Assembly: GCA_035995985.1 (NCBI GenBank)
Contig: DASYJY010000043.1
Span: 1-15,476 of the forward strand
Direction: 5' to 3'
Length of the DNA: 15,476 nt
DNA from: JADGNZ01 sp035995985
GTDB taxonomy: Bacteria; Acidobacteriota; Thermoanaerobaculia; Gp7-AA8
In this document: positions 1 to 6,545 of the stretch, one piece after another
Layout: each line of letters begins with the position of its first letter
How positions within the stretch are numbered: the stretch's first letter is position 1
Made by a program: the position numbers and the translations under genes
The notes under the pieces: model-generated
Database searches by the model: none
What the model was told of the DNA's origin: nothing
What the model saw: the letters and a program-made list of their open reading frames with translations, nothing else

Positions 1-2094
1 CCCCGTCTTCCACCCATGAATCTCCCGCAACACCTCCGCCGCATCTTCATCGGCGTAGTCCCATGTGAGCGCGCGGAGCGCCGCATCGCGCGGCGCATCG
101 GTCGTTTTGGCCTGCAACTTCCGTCCGAGCTCCACCATGAACTGCAGCTCGCTGCGCGCGTCGCCGGGCGGCTCGACCGCTTTCTCGCGCCACTGCAGCA
201 GGCGCTGCGTGTTCGTGAACGTCCCTTCCTTCTCCACGTGCGACGCCGCCGGAAAGAAGAACACCTCGGTCTCGATATCGTCCGGCGCGTCCTGCCAGAA
301 CGCGGCCGTCTCCGTCTCCACCAGTTCGCGCACCACCAGCCATTTCAGCTTGCCGAGGGCGGCGCGCTCCAGCTTCGCGTTGGGGGAGCCGACGGCCGGG
401 TTCTGCCCCATCACCAGCAGCCCCTCCATGTTGCCGTCCATCATGTCCAGCCAGTAGCCAAAGTACGAATGGTCACCGGTGAGGCGCGGCATCAGGCCGA
501 AGCCGAAGTCGTTCGCCGGCGTGGCGGCGTCGCCGTAGTAGGCCTTCAGCAGCGACACCATGTAGCGGTCGATGTTGTTCCACCATCCCTTCGAGGCCTT
601 GTGCTTCTCGAGGTACGTCGCCAGGTCGCCGTCCTTCTCGGTCGGCATCGGCAGGTAGCCGGGCAGGATGTCGTACAGCGTCGGAACGTCCGTGGACCCC
701 TGGATCGAGGCATGTCCGCGCAGCGCCATGATGCCGCCGCCGGGACGTCCTATGTTGCCGAGGAGCAGTTGCAGAATCGCCGCGGCCCGGATGATCTGCA
801 CGCCCGACGAATGCTGCGTCCAGCCGACCGCGTAGCAGATCGCGCCGGTTTTCTCGCGGCCCGATGCGCTGGTGAAAATGTCCGCCACTTCGAGGAAGCG
901 TTCCTTCGCAATGCCGCACGACTGCTCCACCATCTCAGGCGTGTAGCGCGCGAAGTGGCGCTTCAGAACCTGGAACACGCAGCGCGGATGCTGGAGCGTT
1001 TCGTCGCGATGCGGCTCGTGCAACTCCTGCGCTTCGCCGCCGCGGTCCTTCCCATGCCCTCCCCGCTTCGCATCCATCCCCGGCTTTTTGCTCGATTCCG
1101 CGCCTTCGTACAGCCACGTCTCGGAGTCGTACTGTTTCTTCTCCGCATCCCAGCCGCTGAACAATCCGCCGAGATCCTCGGTATCGCGAAAGTCCTCGCG
1201 CAGAATCGTGGCGGCGTTGGTGTACGGGATGACGTAGTCGCGAAAGTAACGATCGTTACTGAGCGTGTAGTTGATCAGCGCACCGAGAAAGACGATGTCG
1301 CTCCCCGCGCGCAATGGCAGCCAGTAGTCGGACATCGCCGAGGTGCGGTTGAAGCGCGGATCGACATGGATGATCTTCGCGCCATTCTTTTCGCGCGCCT
1401 CGATCACCCACTGAAATCCGACCGGATGGTTCTCCGCCATCGACGAACCCATGATCAGGATGGCGTCCGCGTTGGCGAGGTCCTGCTGCGCGGTCGTCGC
1501 GCCGCCGCGCCCGAACGACGTCCCCAGACCGGGGACGGTGGAGCTATGTCATATCCGGGCCTGGTTGCTGACGCAAACCATGCCCAGACCTCCTGTGAAA
1601 AGTTTTTTGATGAGGTAGTTCTCTTCGTTGTCGAGCGTGGCCCCGCCGAGGTGGGCCATGCCGGTGGTGTGCATGACGGTGTCGTCGAAGGTGCGCGAAC
1701 GCGTCTCCCACACACGCTCCGCCACCATGCGCATGGCCTGATCGAGCGGCAATTCAGTCCACGACTTCGACCGCGGCGCGCGATACTTGACCGTCGTCAT
1801 CCGCCCGTCATGCGTGACGAGCTGATACGACGCCGACCCTTTCGGACAGAGATGCCCGCGCGAAATCGGCGACTCCGGATCGCCCTCGATGCCGACGACC
1901 TTCCCGTCGCGATGGTAAACAAGCTGACCACATCCAACGCCGCAGTACGGACAAATCGACCTCGCCACCTCGGCACCCTCAGTCTTCGGCCGCAAGGCAT
2001 GCGTGACATCGGACATCGCCTCGACGCCGGTGCCGTCCGCGCCGGACCTGAGTTGTCGAATCAACGGCCACTTCAGAAGGAGCTCCGCGAGCAT
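1..2094 (-). CDS. fdhA: Selenocysteine-containing formate dehydrogenase, catalytic (alpha) subunit, C-terminus beyond window
   Basis: Molybdopterin oxidoreductase that oxidises formate to CO2, bound to a molybdenum or tungsten bis-MGD cofactor. The N-terminal 4Fe-4S motif is visible (C48, C51, C55, C83, in CPYCGVGC and GHLCPKG). At codon 182 (1549-1551) the frame reads NQARI-UGA-HSSTVPGLGTSFGRGG, where formate dehydrogenases carry selenocysteine. The same frame then stays open to the window edge with family sequence such as MGSSMAENHPVGFQW, IIHVDPRFNRTS and MALRGHASIQGSTDVP. I count about 698 residues here; the family usually exceeds 900. I chose the ATG at 2094 because LLLKWPLIRQLRSG resembles the N-terminus of cytoplasmic-type enzymes. 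No clear Shine-Dalgarno precedes it, and ATG 2016 is the alternative. No twin-arginine signal is seen, so a cytoplasmic location is inferred. A standard gene caller would stop at the UGA and split the gene. Confidence 0.95.
1519..1551 (-). promoter_or_regulatory. SECIS element of the formate dehydrogenase gene (UGA plus hairpin)
   Basis: The UGA (1551-1549) is followed, after 11 bases, by a perfect 7-bp stem: CGUCCCC (1537-1531) pairs with GGGGACG (1525-1519) around the loop GGUCU (1530-1526). A GGUCU apical loop at about this distance is what the selenocysteine elongation factor SelB recognises in the E. coli fdhF SECIS. Pairing and spacing are read directly from the sequence. SelB binding is inferred. 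Confidence 0.92.
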
Positions 2095-2206
2095 GCGAGG
2101 AAGTGTATGCAATTCGCGGGTGCAACGGCGCGACAGAGCGAGGGAACGCTGGCGTCCTCCCCGATCGGGATATGGCTTTACAGCAACATACGGACGTACT
2201 GAGCGT

Positions 2207-2374
2207 GCAACGCACTGCTGCGCGTCGGCGCAACGCTGCTGCGCGTCGGCGCAACGCGGCTGCGCGTCGGCGCAACGCTGTTGCGCGTCACCGCAGCGCT
2301 GTTGCGCGTCACCGTAACGCTGTTGCGCGTCACCGCAACGCTGTTGCGCGTCGACGCAACGCGGCTGCGCGTCG
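2207..2374. repeat. Eight 21-bp tandem repeats, each a small hairpin
   Basis: Units start at 2207, 2228, 2249, 2270, 2291, 2312, 2333 and 2354. The best units contain GCGCAAC-GCT-GTTGCGC, a perfect 7-bp inverted repeat with a 3-base loop. Other units carry substitutions that weaken one arm. The array lies about 113-280 bases upstream of the fdhA start on the transcript side. It is open in several frames because 21 is a multiple of three. The minus-frame translation (DAQQRC-type heptads) looks like low-complexity sequence rather than protein, so I treat the array as non-coding. A role as an operator array is possible but not shown. Confidence 0.9.
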
Positions 2375-2376
2375 GG

Positions 2377-2392
2377 GGTGCACGTGTGCACC
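2377..2392. repeat. 16-bp perfect palindrome beside the tandem repeat array
   Basis: GGTGCAC (2377-2383), two bases, then GTGCACC (2386-2392) form a perfect inverted repeat. It directly follows the last 21-bp unit. It could be an operator half-site pair or part of the repeat array's decay. No function can be assigned. Confidence 0.6.
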
Positions 2393-2582
2393 GAGAGCGC
2401 AACGTTGCGACGCGGGGTGGTCGGCCCTGCGCCCTCGGGCTAAGTCGAACGGCTTGAAGTCTTTACGCCAGCTTCGCGGACGGCGAAGTACGCCGTCGTT
2501 CGTAGCGCCGGAGCCTGCCCGAGCGTAGTCGAACGGGACTCGGCAGCTGGACGGCCAGCGGCTCACTGGCGCGTCGCGTTCA
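2393..2582. other. Non-coding stretch with degenerate dispersed repeats
   Basis: No convincing gene is seen between the tandem repeats and the DUF4442 stop codon. Two related segments contain GTCGAACGG (near 2444 and 2528). The second reads CCGAGCGTAGTCGAACGG, a type of short palindrome-derived repeat found scattered in many bacterial genomes. A small hairpin, CTTCGC (2472-2477) with GCGAAG (2483-2488), lies between them. The stretch probably holds the end of the DUF4442/SDR transcript and the fdhA upstream region. Confidence 0.5.
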
Positions 2583-3047
2583 CTACTGCCGCAACTTCAC
2601 CGACAGCGTCATCTCGAATTGCGCGACCGGCTCGTCGCCGAGCTTCTTCGGGACGCGGGCGGTGACGTGCACCGTCGTCTCCTCGCGTTCACCTGACGCG
2701 ACCGCACGCCGCACCAGCGCCTGAATGGCCTCACCGTCTTCACAAGAGAAGTGCACATCATCCTCGGGGCGTTTCAAAAACTCCGCGCGAACGGCTTTGA
2801 AGACGAAAGAGAGCTTCACCTTCATCGCCGACATGAGATGGAAGCAGATCAGCCCTCCGGCCACGTCGGCGCCGATGCAGAGCGCGCCGAAGTACATCGA
2901 CTTGAGGTGATTCTTCGTCCGCCAGTTCAGCGGGATGCGCACCTCGCAGCGGCGCTCGTTCACTTCAAGCACCGAGGGCTTGGTGAAGTAGAGGAGGAAA
3001 ACGTGGCGAAGCGCCCAGAGGCGAACGCCGGCGGTGGCTTTGTTCAT
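2583..3047 (-). CDS. DUF4442 family hotdog-fold protein (thioesterase-like)
   Basis: A 154-residue protein of the DUF4442 family, a hotdog-fold group related to PaaI-type acyl-CoA thioesterases. The conserved NHLKSMYFGALCIGAD stretch (about residues 46-61) matches the hotdog central helix with its Asn-His start. The C-terminal half is beta-rich with alternating charged and hydrophobic residues, ending in a long strand (QFEMTLSVKLRQ). No signal peptide is seen. I chose the ATG at 3047 because it overlaps the stop codon of the upstream dehydrogenase gene as ATGA and is preceded by AGGCG; a longer in-frame start at 3107 would lie inside that gene. Translational coupling suggests a shared role in acyl or lipid metabolism. 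The substrate is unknown and the thioesterase activity is inferred from the fold only. Confidence 0.85.
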   Translation of the reverse strand: MNKATAGVRLWALRHVFLLYFTKPSVLEVNERRCEVRIPLNWRTKNHLKSMYFGALCIGADVAGGLICFHLMSAMKVKLSFVFKAVRAEFLKRPEDDVHFSCEDGEAIQALVRRAVASGEREETTVHVTARVPKKLGDEPVAQFEMTLSVKLRQ

Positions 3048-3814
3048 CGCCTGGCCTTCTCGCCGTCCACTTTGCGCCGCGCGTACGGCATCGTGACGCG
3101 ATCCCACATCGCATCGGGGATTAGTCGCGCGAAACGCATCAGCATCGACATCGGCCGCGGAAACTCGATGACCCGTTTGCCGCGCTCCAGCCCGTCCACG
3201 ATCACACGCGCGGCATCGTCCACTTTCATCAGGAACGGCATCTTGAACCGATTCTTCTCCGTCATCGCCGTGATGACGAATCCCGGATTCACAGTCGTGA
3301 CGCCAACACCATACGGCCGCAATTCGACGCGGCTGGCCTCAAGAAACGACTGCATGGCCGCCTTCGTCGCCGAGTAGACGGAAGAGGTGGGAAGCCCGCG
3401 CAGTCCCGCAATCGATGCGATCCCCGCAAACCTCCCCGCCCGCCGCTCGATCATCGACGGAATCACGGCATCGAACAGATTGAACATGCCGAGGACGTTG
3501 ACCTTCGTCATCAGCTCCGCGTCGGCAAGAACAAATTTCGTCGCGTGCGACGGCACGCCGACTCCGGCGTTGGCGATGGCGAGATCGAACGGACCACCGA
3601 GCGCCGCTTCCCCGTGCCTCACGGCGTCCCTCACCGCATTCGCGTCGGTGACATCGCATGGCAGCGCGATCGATTTCGTCGGCAACTCTTTTACGAGCGC
3701 CTCCAGCAAATCCGCACGCCGCGCCAGCAACGCGATGTCCCATCCGCGCCGCGCCAGCTCGCGCGCCAACGCCTCGCCGATCCCGCTCGATGCGCCGGTG
3801 ATGATTGCTCGCAT
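3044..3814 (-). CDS. Short-chain dehydrogenase/reductase (SDR), classical type
   Basis: A 256-residue NAD(P)-dependent oxidoreductase. The cofactor-binding TGASSGIG lies at residues 6-13, NAG follows at 82-84, and the catalytic set is N106, S134, Y147 and K151 (YSATK). Length is normal for a classical SDR. The C-terminus, with two short hydrophobic stretches (PFLMKVDDAARVIVDGLERG; FPRPMSMLMRFARLIPDAMW), resembles SDRs annotated in fatty-acid or acyl metabolism. The ATG at 3814 puts the Rossmann strand at the N-terminus. The frame is open further upstream, but that extension is arginine-rich and lacks family features. It is coupled through ATGA to the DUF4442 gene downstream. The insertion sequence begins about 105 bases upstream, so its promoter lies in that short gap or inside the element. 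The substrate cannot be read from the sequence. Confidence 0.9.
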   Translation of the reverse strand: MRAIITGASSGIGEALARELARRGWDIALLARRADLLEALVKELPTKSIALPCDVTDANAVRDAVRHGEAALGGPFDLAIANAGVGVPSHATKFVLADAELMTKVNVLGMFNLFDAVIPSMIERRAGRFAGIASIAGLRGLPTSSVYSATKAAMQSFLEASRVELRPYGVGVTTVNPGFVITAMTEKNRFKMPFLMKVDDAARVIVDGLERGKRVIEFPRPMSMLMRFARLIPDAMWDRVTMPYARRKVDGEKARR

Positions 3815-3909
3815 GGAAGCGGAGTGTATCCGCTTGACCTCACAAGTCGCCGAACCAGCGCCGCAAGGCGCGCGTCGCGCGCGGAGGCGCGCTTGCCAAT
3901 GCAGCCCCC

Positions 3910-3919
3910 CGCTCGGCGC
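3910..3919 (+). repeat. Target-site duplication, left copy
   Basis: CGCTCGGCGC directly abuts the left inverted repeat and is repeated exactly at 5253-5262 beside the right inverted repeat. Confidence 0.85.
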
Positions 3920-5252
3920 CATAGGCACTAACTTAGGGAGGGGACTATCCTAAGTGTATGAATCAACGGGTGGATGAGCGGGAGTGGATTCAGTATCAGT
4001 GGGGCTATTTGGTGGCGCTGCTCGGGGGCGAAGAGCGGCTCACGCGGTCGGCGTACGAAACGGGCGCGTTTACTCGGCGGCGAAAGGTTGAGAGCCCGGT
4101 GGACCTGCTGCGGTTGATCTTGACCTGGGCGGTAGCAGAGCGGTCTCTCCAAGAGACCGCTGCGATGGCGGCAGAGACCGGGTTGGCCGATGTGAGTGAT
4201 GTGGCGCTGCTGGGACGCTTTCGACGCGCCGAGGAATGGCTGGGTGCAATCCTCGGTGAGCGACTGGCCGCGCATGATGTTCCGCCTCGACTGGCCAGAG
4301 AGATACGCCTGATCGATGCCACGTGCATCAGTTGTCGCGGGAGCAAAACCACCGAGCGACGCGTGCACTTGACCTTGGATCTGGGGACGAACCGTACGAC
4401 CTCGATTGAACTAACCGACCGAGGAGGGGGCGAGAGTCTGGAGCGGTTCTCCCTACGTGCCGGTGAAATCGTAATCGCCGATCGTGCGTACGGTACGAGG
4501 AAGGGATTGGCGCACACAACTCGTTCCGGTGCCGAGTTCATCGTCCCCTTTGCGTGGTCGAATCTTCCCCTCGAAACCTTGGAGGGTGAGCCGTGGGATC
4601 TGCTTGCTGCGCTGCGCAGCGTACCGGAGGCGCAAGCTATCGAATTCCCTGTGCAATTTCGCGCTCCCGATGGAGAAGCGATCGTGTGCAGGCTCGTCGC
4701 CATTCGGAAGAGTGAACCGCTTGCCGAGAAAGCCCGCCAAGGCATTCTGGCCATGAGCCGCAGGCGTGGGAATCCGAAGATCGACGCACGTACGCTTGAA
4801 GCAGCCGGCTATTTGTTCGTTCTCACGAATCTTCCCGCCGAGCTCTCGGCCGAGAGTGTTCTCGACCTCTACCGCTTCCGCTGGCAGATCGAACTGAAGT
4901 TCAAGACACTCAAGTCCGTTTTGCATCTGGGAAACGTGCCCACACGAAGTGGCGAGTTGCTCAACGTGTACCTCACTGCCAAGCTGATCGTGGCCTTACT
5001 CATCGAAGACCTGGTGTACAACGCCGAGTCTTTTTCCCCCTGGGGATACCCCCTGGCGGCCAGTTCACTGCTGGCGCCTGACGCGCTTTCTGCTTGATGT
5101 CTTCGTCGCTGCAATCAAGCCGTTCGTCTCCTTCCACGCCGTTCGCGACCTGTGTCCTCGACGATCAAGGCACCTATCCCAATCTCTCCGGCGACGATCC
5201 AATCAACATGCTGGAGCACGGTTCCTTGTGGAGCGTAAGTTAGTGCCTATGG
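3920..5252 (+). mobile_element. IS4-family insertion sequence, 1333 bp, complete with ends and target duplication
   Basis: Terminal inverted repeats share 16 perfect bases: CATAGGCACTAACTTA at 3920-3935, with its reverse complement at 5236-5251. The 10-base direct repeat CGCTCGGCGC flanks the element at 3910-3919 and 5253-5262, a length normal for IS4-type insertion. The right end carries one extra G (5252), so one end is uncertain by a base. One long transposase gene of the DDE/YREK type fills the interior. Base composition is visibly less GC-rich than the flanks. The duplication is still perfect, which argues for a fairly recent insertion. Confidence 0.93.
3958..5097 (+). CDS. IS4-family transposase, probably frameshifted near the C-terminus
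   Basis: The DDE transposase of the insertion sequence reads 379 residues. Catalytic residues appear as D120 (LIDATC), D175 (VIADRAYGT) and E312, with the IS4 YREK signature at Y305, R308, E312 and K319 (YRFRWQIELKFKTLK). The frame ends at 5097 with an untypical tail (LLAPDALSA). The next forward frame around 5072-5240 reads WRLTRFLLDVFVAAI followed by an arginine-rich tail, which looks like a genuine IS4 transposase C-terminus. A one-base insertion in the run-rich sequence near 5031-5070 (T5, C5, G4, C5) would explain this. Whether it is real, programmed or a sequencing error cannot be decided here. The start ATG at 3958 lies just inside the left inverted repeat. Confidence 0.9.
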   Translation: MNQRVDEREWIQYQWGYLVALLGGEERLTRSAYETGAFTRRRKVESPVDLLRLILTWAVAERSLQETAAMAAETGLADVSDVALLGRFRRAEEWLGAILGERLAAHDVPPRLAREIRLIDATCISCRGSKTTERRVHLTLDLGTNRTTSIELTDRGGGESLERFSLRAGEIVIADRAYGTRKGLAHTTRSGAEFIVPFAWSNLPLETLEGEPWDLLAALRSVPEAQAIEFPVQFRAPDGEAIVCRLVAIRKSEPLAEKARQGILAMSRRRGNPKIDARTLEAAGYLFVLTNLPAELSAESVLDLYRFRWQIELKFKTLKSVLHLGNVPTRSGELLNVYLTAKLIVALLIEDLVYNAESFSPWGYPLAASSLLAPDALSA

Positions 5253-5262
5253 CGCTCGGCGC
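5253..5262 (+). repeat. Target-site duplication, right copy
   Basis: This is an exact copy of 3910-3919. Removing the element and one copy rejoins a GC-rich intergenic sequence. Confidence 0.85.
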
Positions 5263-5289
5263 GGGGTTAACGCGGCGCCCGACGAATCC

Positions 5290-5357
5290 GCGGCCGCGGA
5301 GGCGGCCGCCACAATCTCGCGCGGCGCGAGCATTTGTAGTGGCCGCCTCCCGGCCGC
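5290..5357. repeat. Nested GC-rich inverted repeat (dispersed hairpin element)
   Basis: Imperfect outer arms at 5290-5312 and 5339-5357 (GCGGCCG...GCCAC against GTGGCCGCCTCC...) enclose a perfect inner hairpin, CTCGCGC-G-GCGCGAG, at 5316-5330. The same GTGGCCGCCTCC core recurs at 10907-10918, so this looks like a dispersed repeat family. It has no T-tract. It lies between the insertion sequence and the small membrane protein gene. Confidence 0.7.
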
Positions 5358-5397
5358 ACGCCCCTTGATCCGCTACTATGTCCGCCGTTCCCCGCTT

Positions 5398-5760
5398 ATG
5401 AAGAAGCCCGCAAAGCTCGCACTCGCCGTGGCAAGCGTCTGGCCATTCGTCTGGATGTTGATCTTCATGATGTTCGTCTTCGGGATGATGTTCTTCATGT
5501 CAAACCATTCGGAGATGAGTGATCGGCATCAAGGCATGCCGTTGCCGGTCATGCTTCTCTTCGCCGGTCACTTCCTGACCATGCTCTTCATCTTCGCGCT
5601 GACCGCGTTCTACATCGTCTATCTCTTTAAAACGGATCGCGTGCCTCAGGACAAGAAGGCTCTTTGGGCCGTCGTCCTCTTCTTCGCCAACATCTTTGCC
5701 TTCCCGATCTTCTGGTACCTGTACATCTGGAGAGAACCGGCGGCGACAACCGGCGGCTGA
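5398..5760 (+). CDS. Small membrane protein, three predicted helices
   Basis: A 120-residue hydrophobic protein, starting at ATG 5398 (MKKPAKLALAV). A TTG at 5365 would add residues without family character. Membrane segments lie at about residues 7-34 (rich in Met and Phe), 50-77 and 86-108. A short hydrophilic loop (SNHSEMSDRHQGM) joins the first two, and a basic loop (KTDRVPQDKK) precedes the third. The last segment, ALWAVVLFFANIFAFPIFWYLYIW, resembles the membrane helix found at the N-terminus of cardiolipin synthase-like proteins, but no catalytic domain follows. The DUF5063 gene starts six bases downstream, so the two are probably one transcript. Function is unknown. Confidence 0.75.
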   Translation: MKKPAKLALAVASVWPFVWMLIFMMFVFGMMFFMSNHSEMSDRHQGMPLPVMLLFAGHFLTMLFIFALTAFYIVYLFKTDRVPQDKKALWAVVLFFANIFAFPIFWYLYIWREPAATTGG

Positions 5761-5766
5761 AAAGCG

Positions 5767-6261
5767 TTGACCGAAATCGATCAATTCGTAGTCGTCGCGC
5801 GCGCGTTCATCGACTGGGCTGAATCACCGGCAACAACAGACGCGCACGCCGAAGCAGTGGCCGCGAGGCGATACGTAGCCGGCTTGATCTCCGCCGCCCT
5901 CGCGCTGCCGGACGGAACACCTGCTCAGGAAGCGCAGACCATCTCGCATGACCAGTACCAAATCATCTATCAGCGATTCGGCGCACTCCCATTCAATTAC
6001 TACAGCGAGTGCTTCAATCCCGTTGTCGTTCCCGGCGAGGAGCCCGTTGTTGCGGATCTCGCCGACGATCTGGCCGACATCTGGAGGGATGTGAAAAGCG
6101 GCCTGCTACTGTATGACTCGGGCGAAATGGAAAGCGCTGTATGGCACTGGTCCAATGACTTCTCGTTTCACTGGGGCCATCACGCGACCGCGGCGCTTTA
6201 CGCACTGCAGTCGTGGTTCTCGTTGACCGGCGACGACAGCGAGCCCGAGCGAACCGCCTGA
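5767..6261 (+). CDS. DUF5063 domain protein
   Basis: An acidic soluble protein of 164 residues. The stretch FGALPFNYYSECFNP (about residues 71-85), then DLADDLADIWRDVKSGLLLYDSGEMESAVWHWSNDFSFHWGHHATAALYAL, matches the DUF5063 pattern. The hallmarks are an aromatic-rich centre and an acidic LADDLADI/WRD helix, followed by W-x-W and HWG-H. The start appears to be TTG at 5767, six bases after the upstream stop; the frame offers no closer ATG and the spacing suggests coupled translation. No signal peptide or membrane segment is seen. DUF5063 proteins have no established biochemical role that I know of. The end of this gene overlaps, in opposite orientation, the tail of the AlkZ-like fragment. Confidence 0.85.
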   Translation: MTEIDQFVVVARAFIDWAESPATTDAHAEAVAARRYVAGLISAALALPDGTPAQEAQTISHDQYQIIYQRFGALPFNYYSECFNPVVVPGEEPVVADLADDLADIWRDVKSGLLLYDSGEMESAVWHWSNDFSFHWGHHATAALYALQSWFSLTGDDSEPERTA

Positions 6262-6545
6262 CTCACAGCGCGTCTTCGACTGCGCGCCTGAGATGTTCGA
6301 ACGACTGCCGCCCGCGGGACGAGAGACGCGGTGTCGCGGACCGAGGGGAGCTCGAGGAGCTCCATCCGATCGACGACGGTATCGTCAACATCCTGGCGAG
6401 TTGCGTTCGGGATGCGGGAGCGGAAGGAGAGGTATGGTCCGGTGCCGCCGGCGCTTGGGATCCAGCCGGCTTTCGTGACCACGTCGGCGATCGAGAGGCC
6501 ATGCCGAGGGGGCAGGAGCTGGCGCTCGAACCACGGTTGCGTCAT
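6198..6545 (-). CDS. Truncated AlkZ-like winged-helix protein (N-terminal fragment, probably decayed)
   Basis: The reading frame gives 115 residues starting at ATG 6545, which overlaps the ligD stop as ATGA. Residues 1 to about 80 (RQLLPPRHGLSIADVV, SAGGTGPYLSFRSRIP, LELPSVRDTASLVPR) look like the first winged helix of AlkZ/YcaQ-type DNA glycosylase-like proteins, which are normally some 350 residues or more. After LVPR the frame turns into arginine- and serine-rich sequence without family character. In another frame the same DNA reads RGRQSFEHLRRAVEDAL and stops at 6263, which fits the family better. A frameshift or small deletion near 6310 is therefore likely. The first 80 residues are probably real; the rest is doubtful. 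If functional, it could serve DNA repair together with LigD. Confidence 0.5.
   Translation of the reverse strand: MTQPWFERQLLPPRHGLSIADVVTKAGWIPSAGGTGPYLSFRSRIPNATRQDVDDTVVDRMELLELPSVRDTASLVPRAAVVRTSQARSRRRAVSQAVRSGSLSSPVNENHDCSA

Noticed and set aside
16..2202. Long plus-strand frame of 728 codons opposite the formate dehydrogenase gene
   Set aside because: It is the antisense shadow of a GC-rich gene: Arg/His/Val-rich with no recognisable domain, while the minus strand has clear family motifs throughout.
2207..2374. CRISPR array
   Set aside because: The units are directly adjacent with no unique spacers, and no cas genes are present.
2095..2391. N-terminal extension of the formate dehydrogenase frame through the repeats (DAQQRC heptads)
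   Set aside because: The extension only exists because 21-bp repeats keep a frame open; the family N-terminus begins near the ATG at 2094 and the extension has no family counterpart.
5095..5097. Transposase UGA as another selenocysteine codon
   Set aside because: No redox site is expected there and the following in-phase sequence lacks transposase character; a frameshift explains the C-terminus better.
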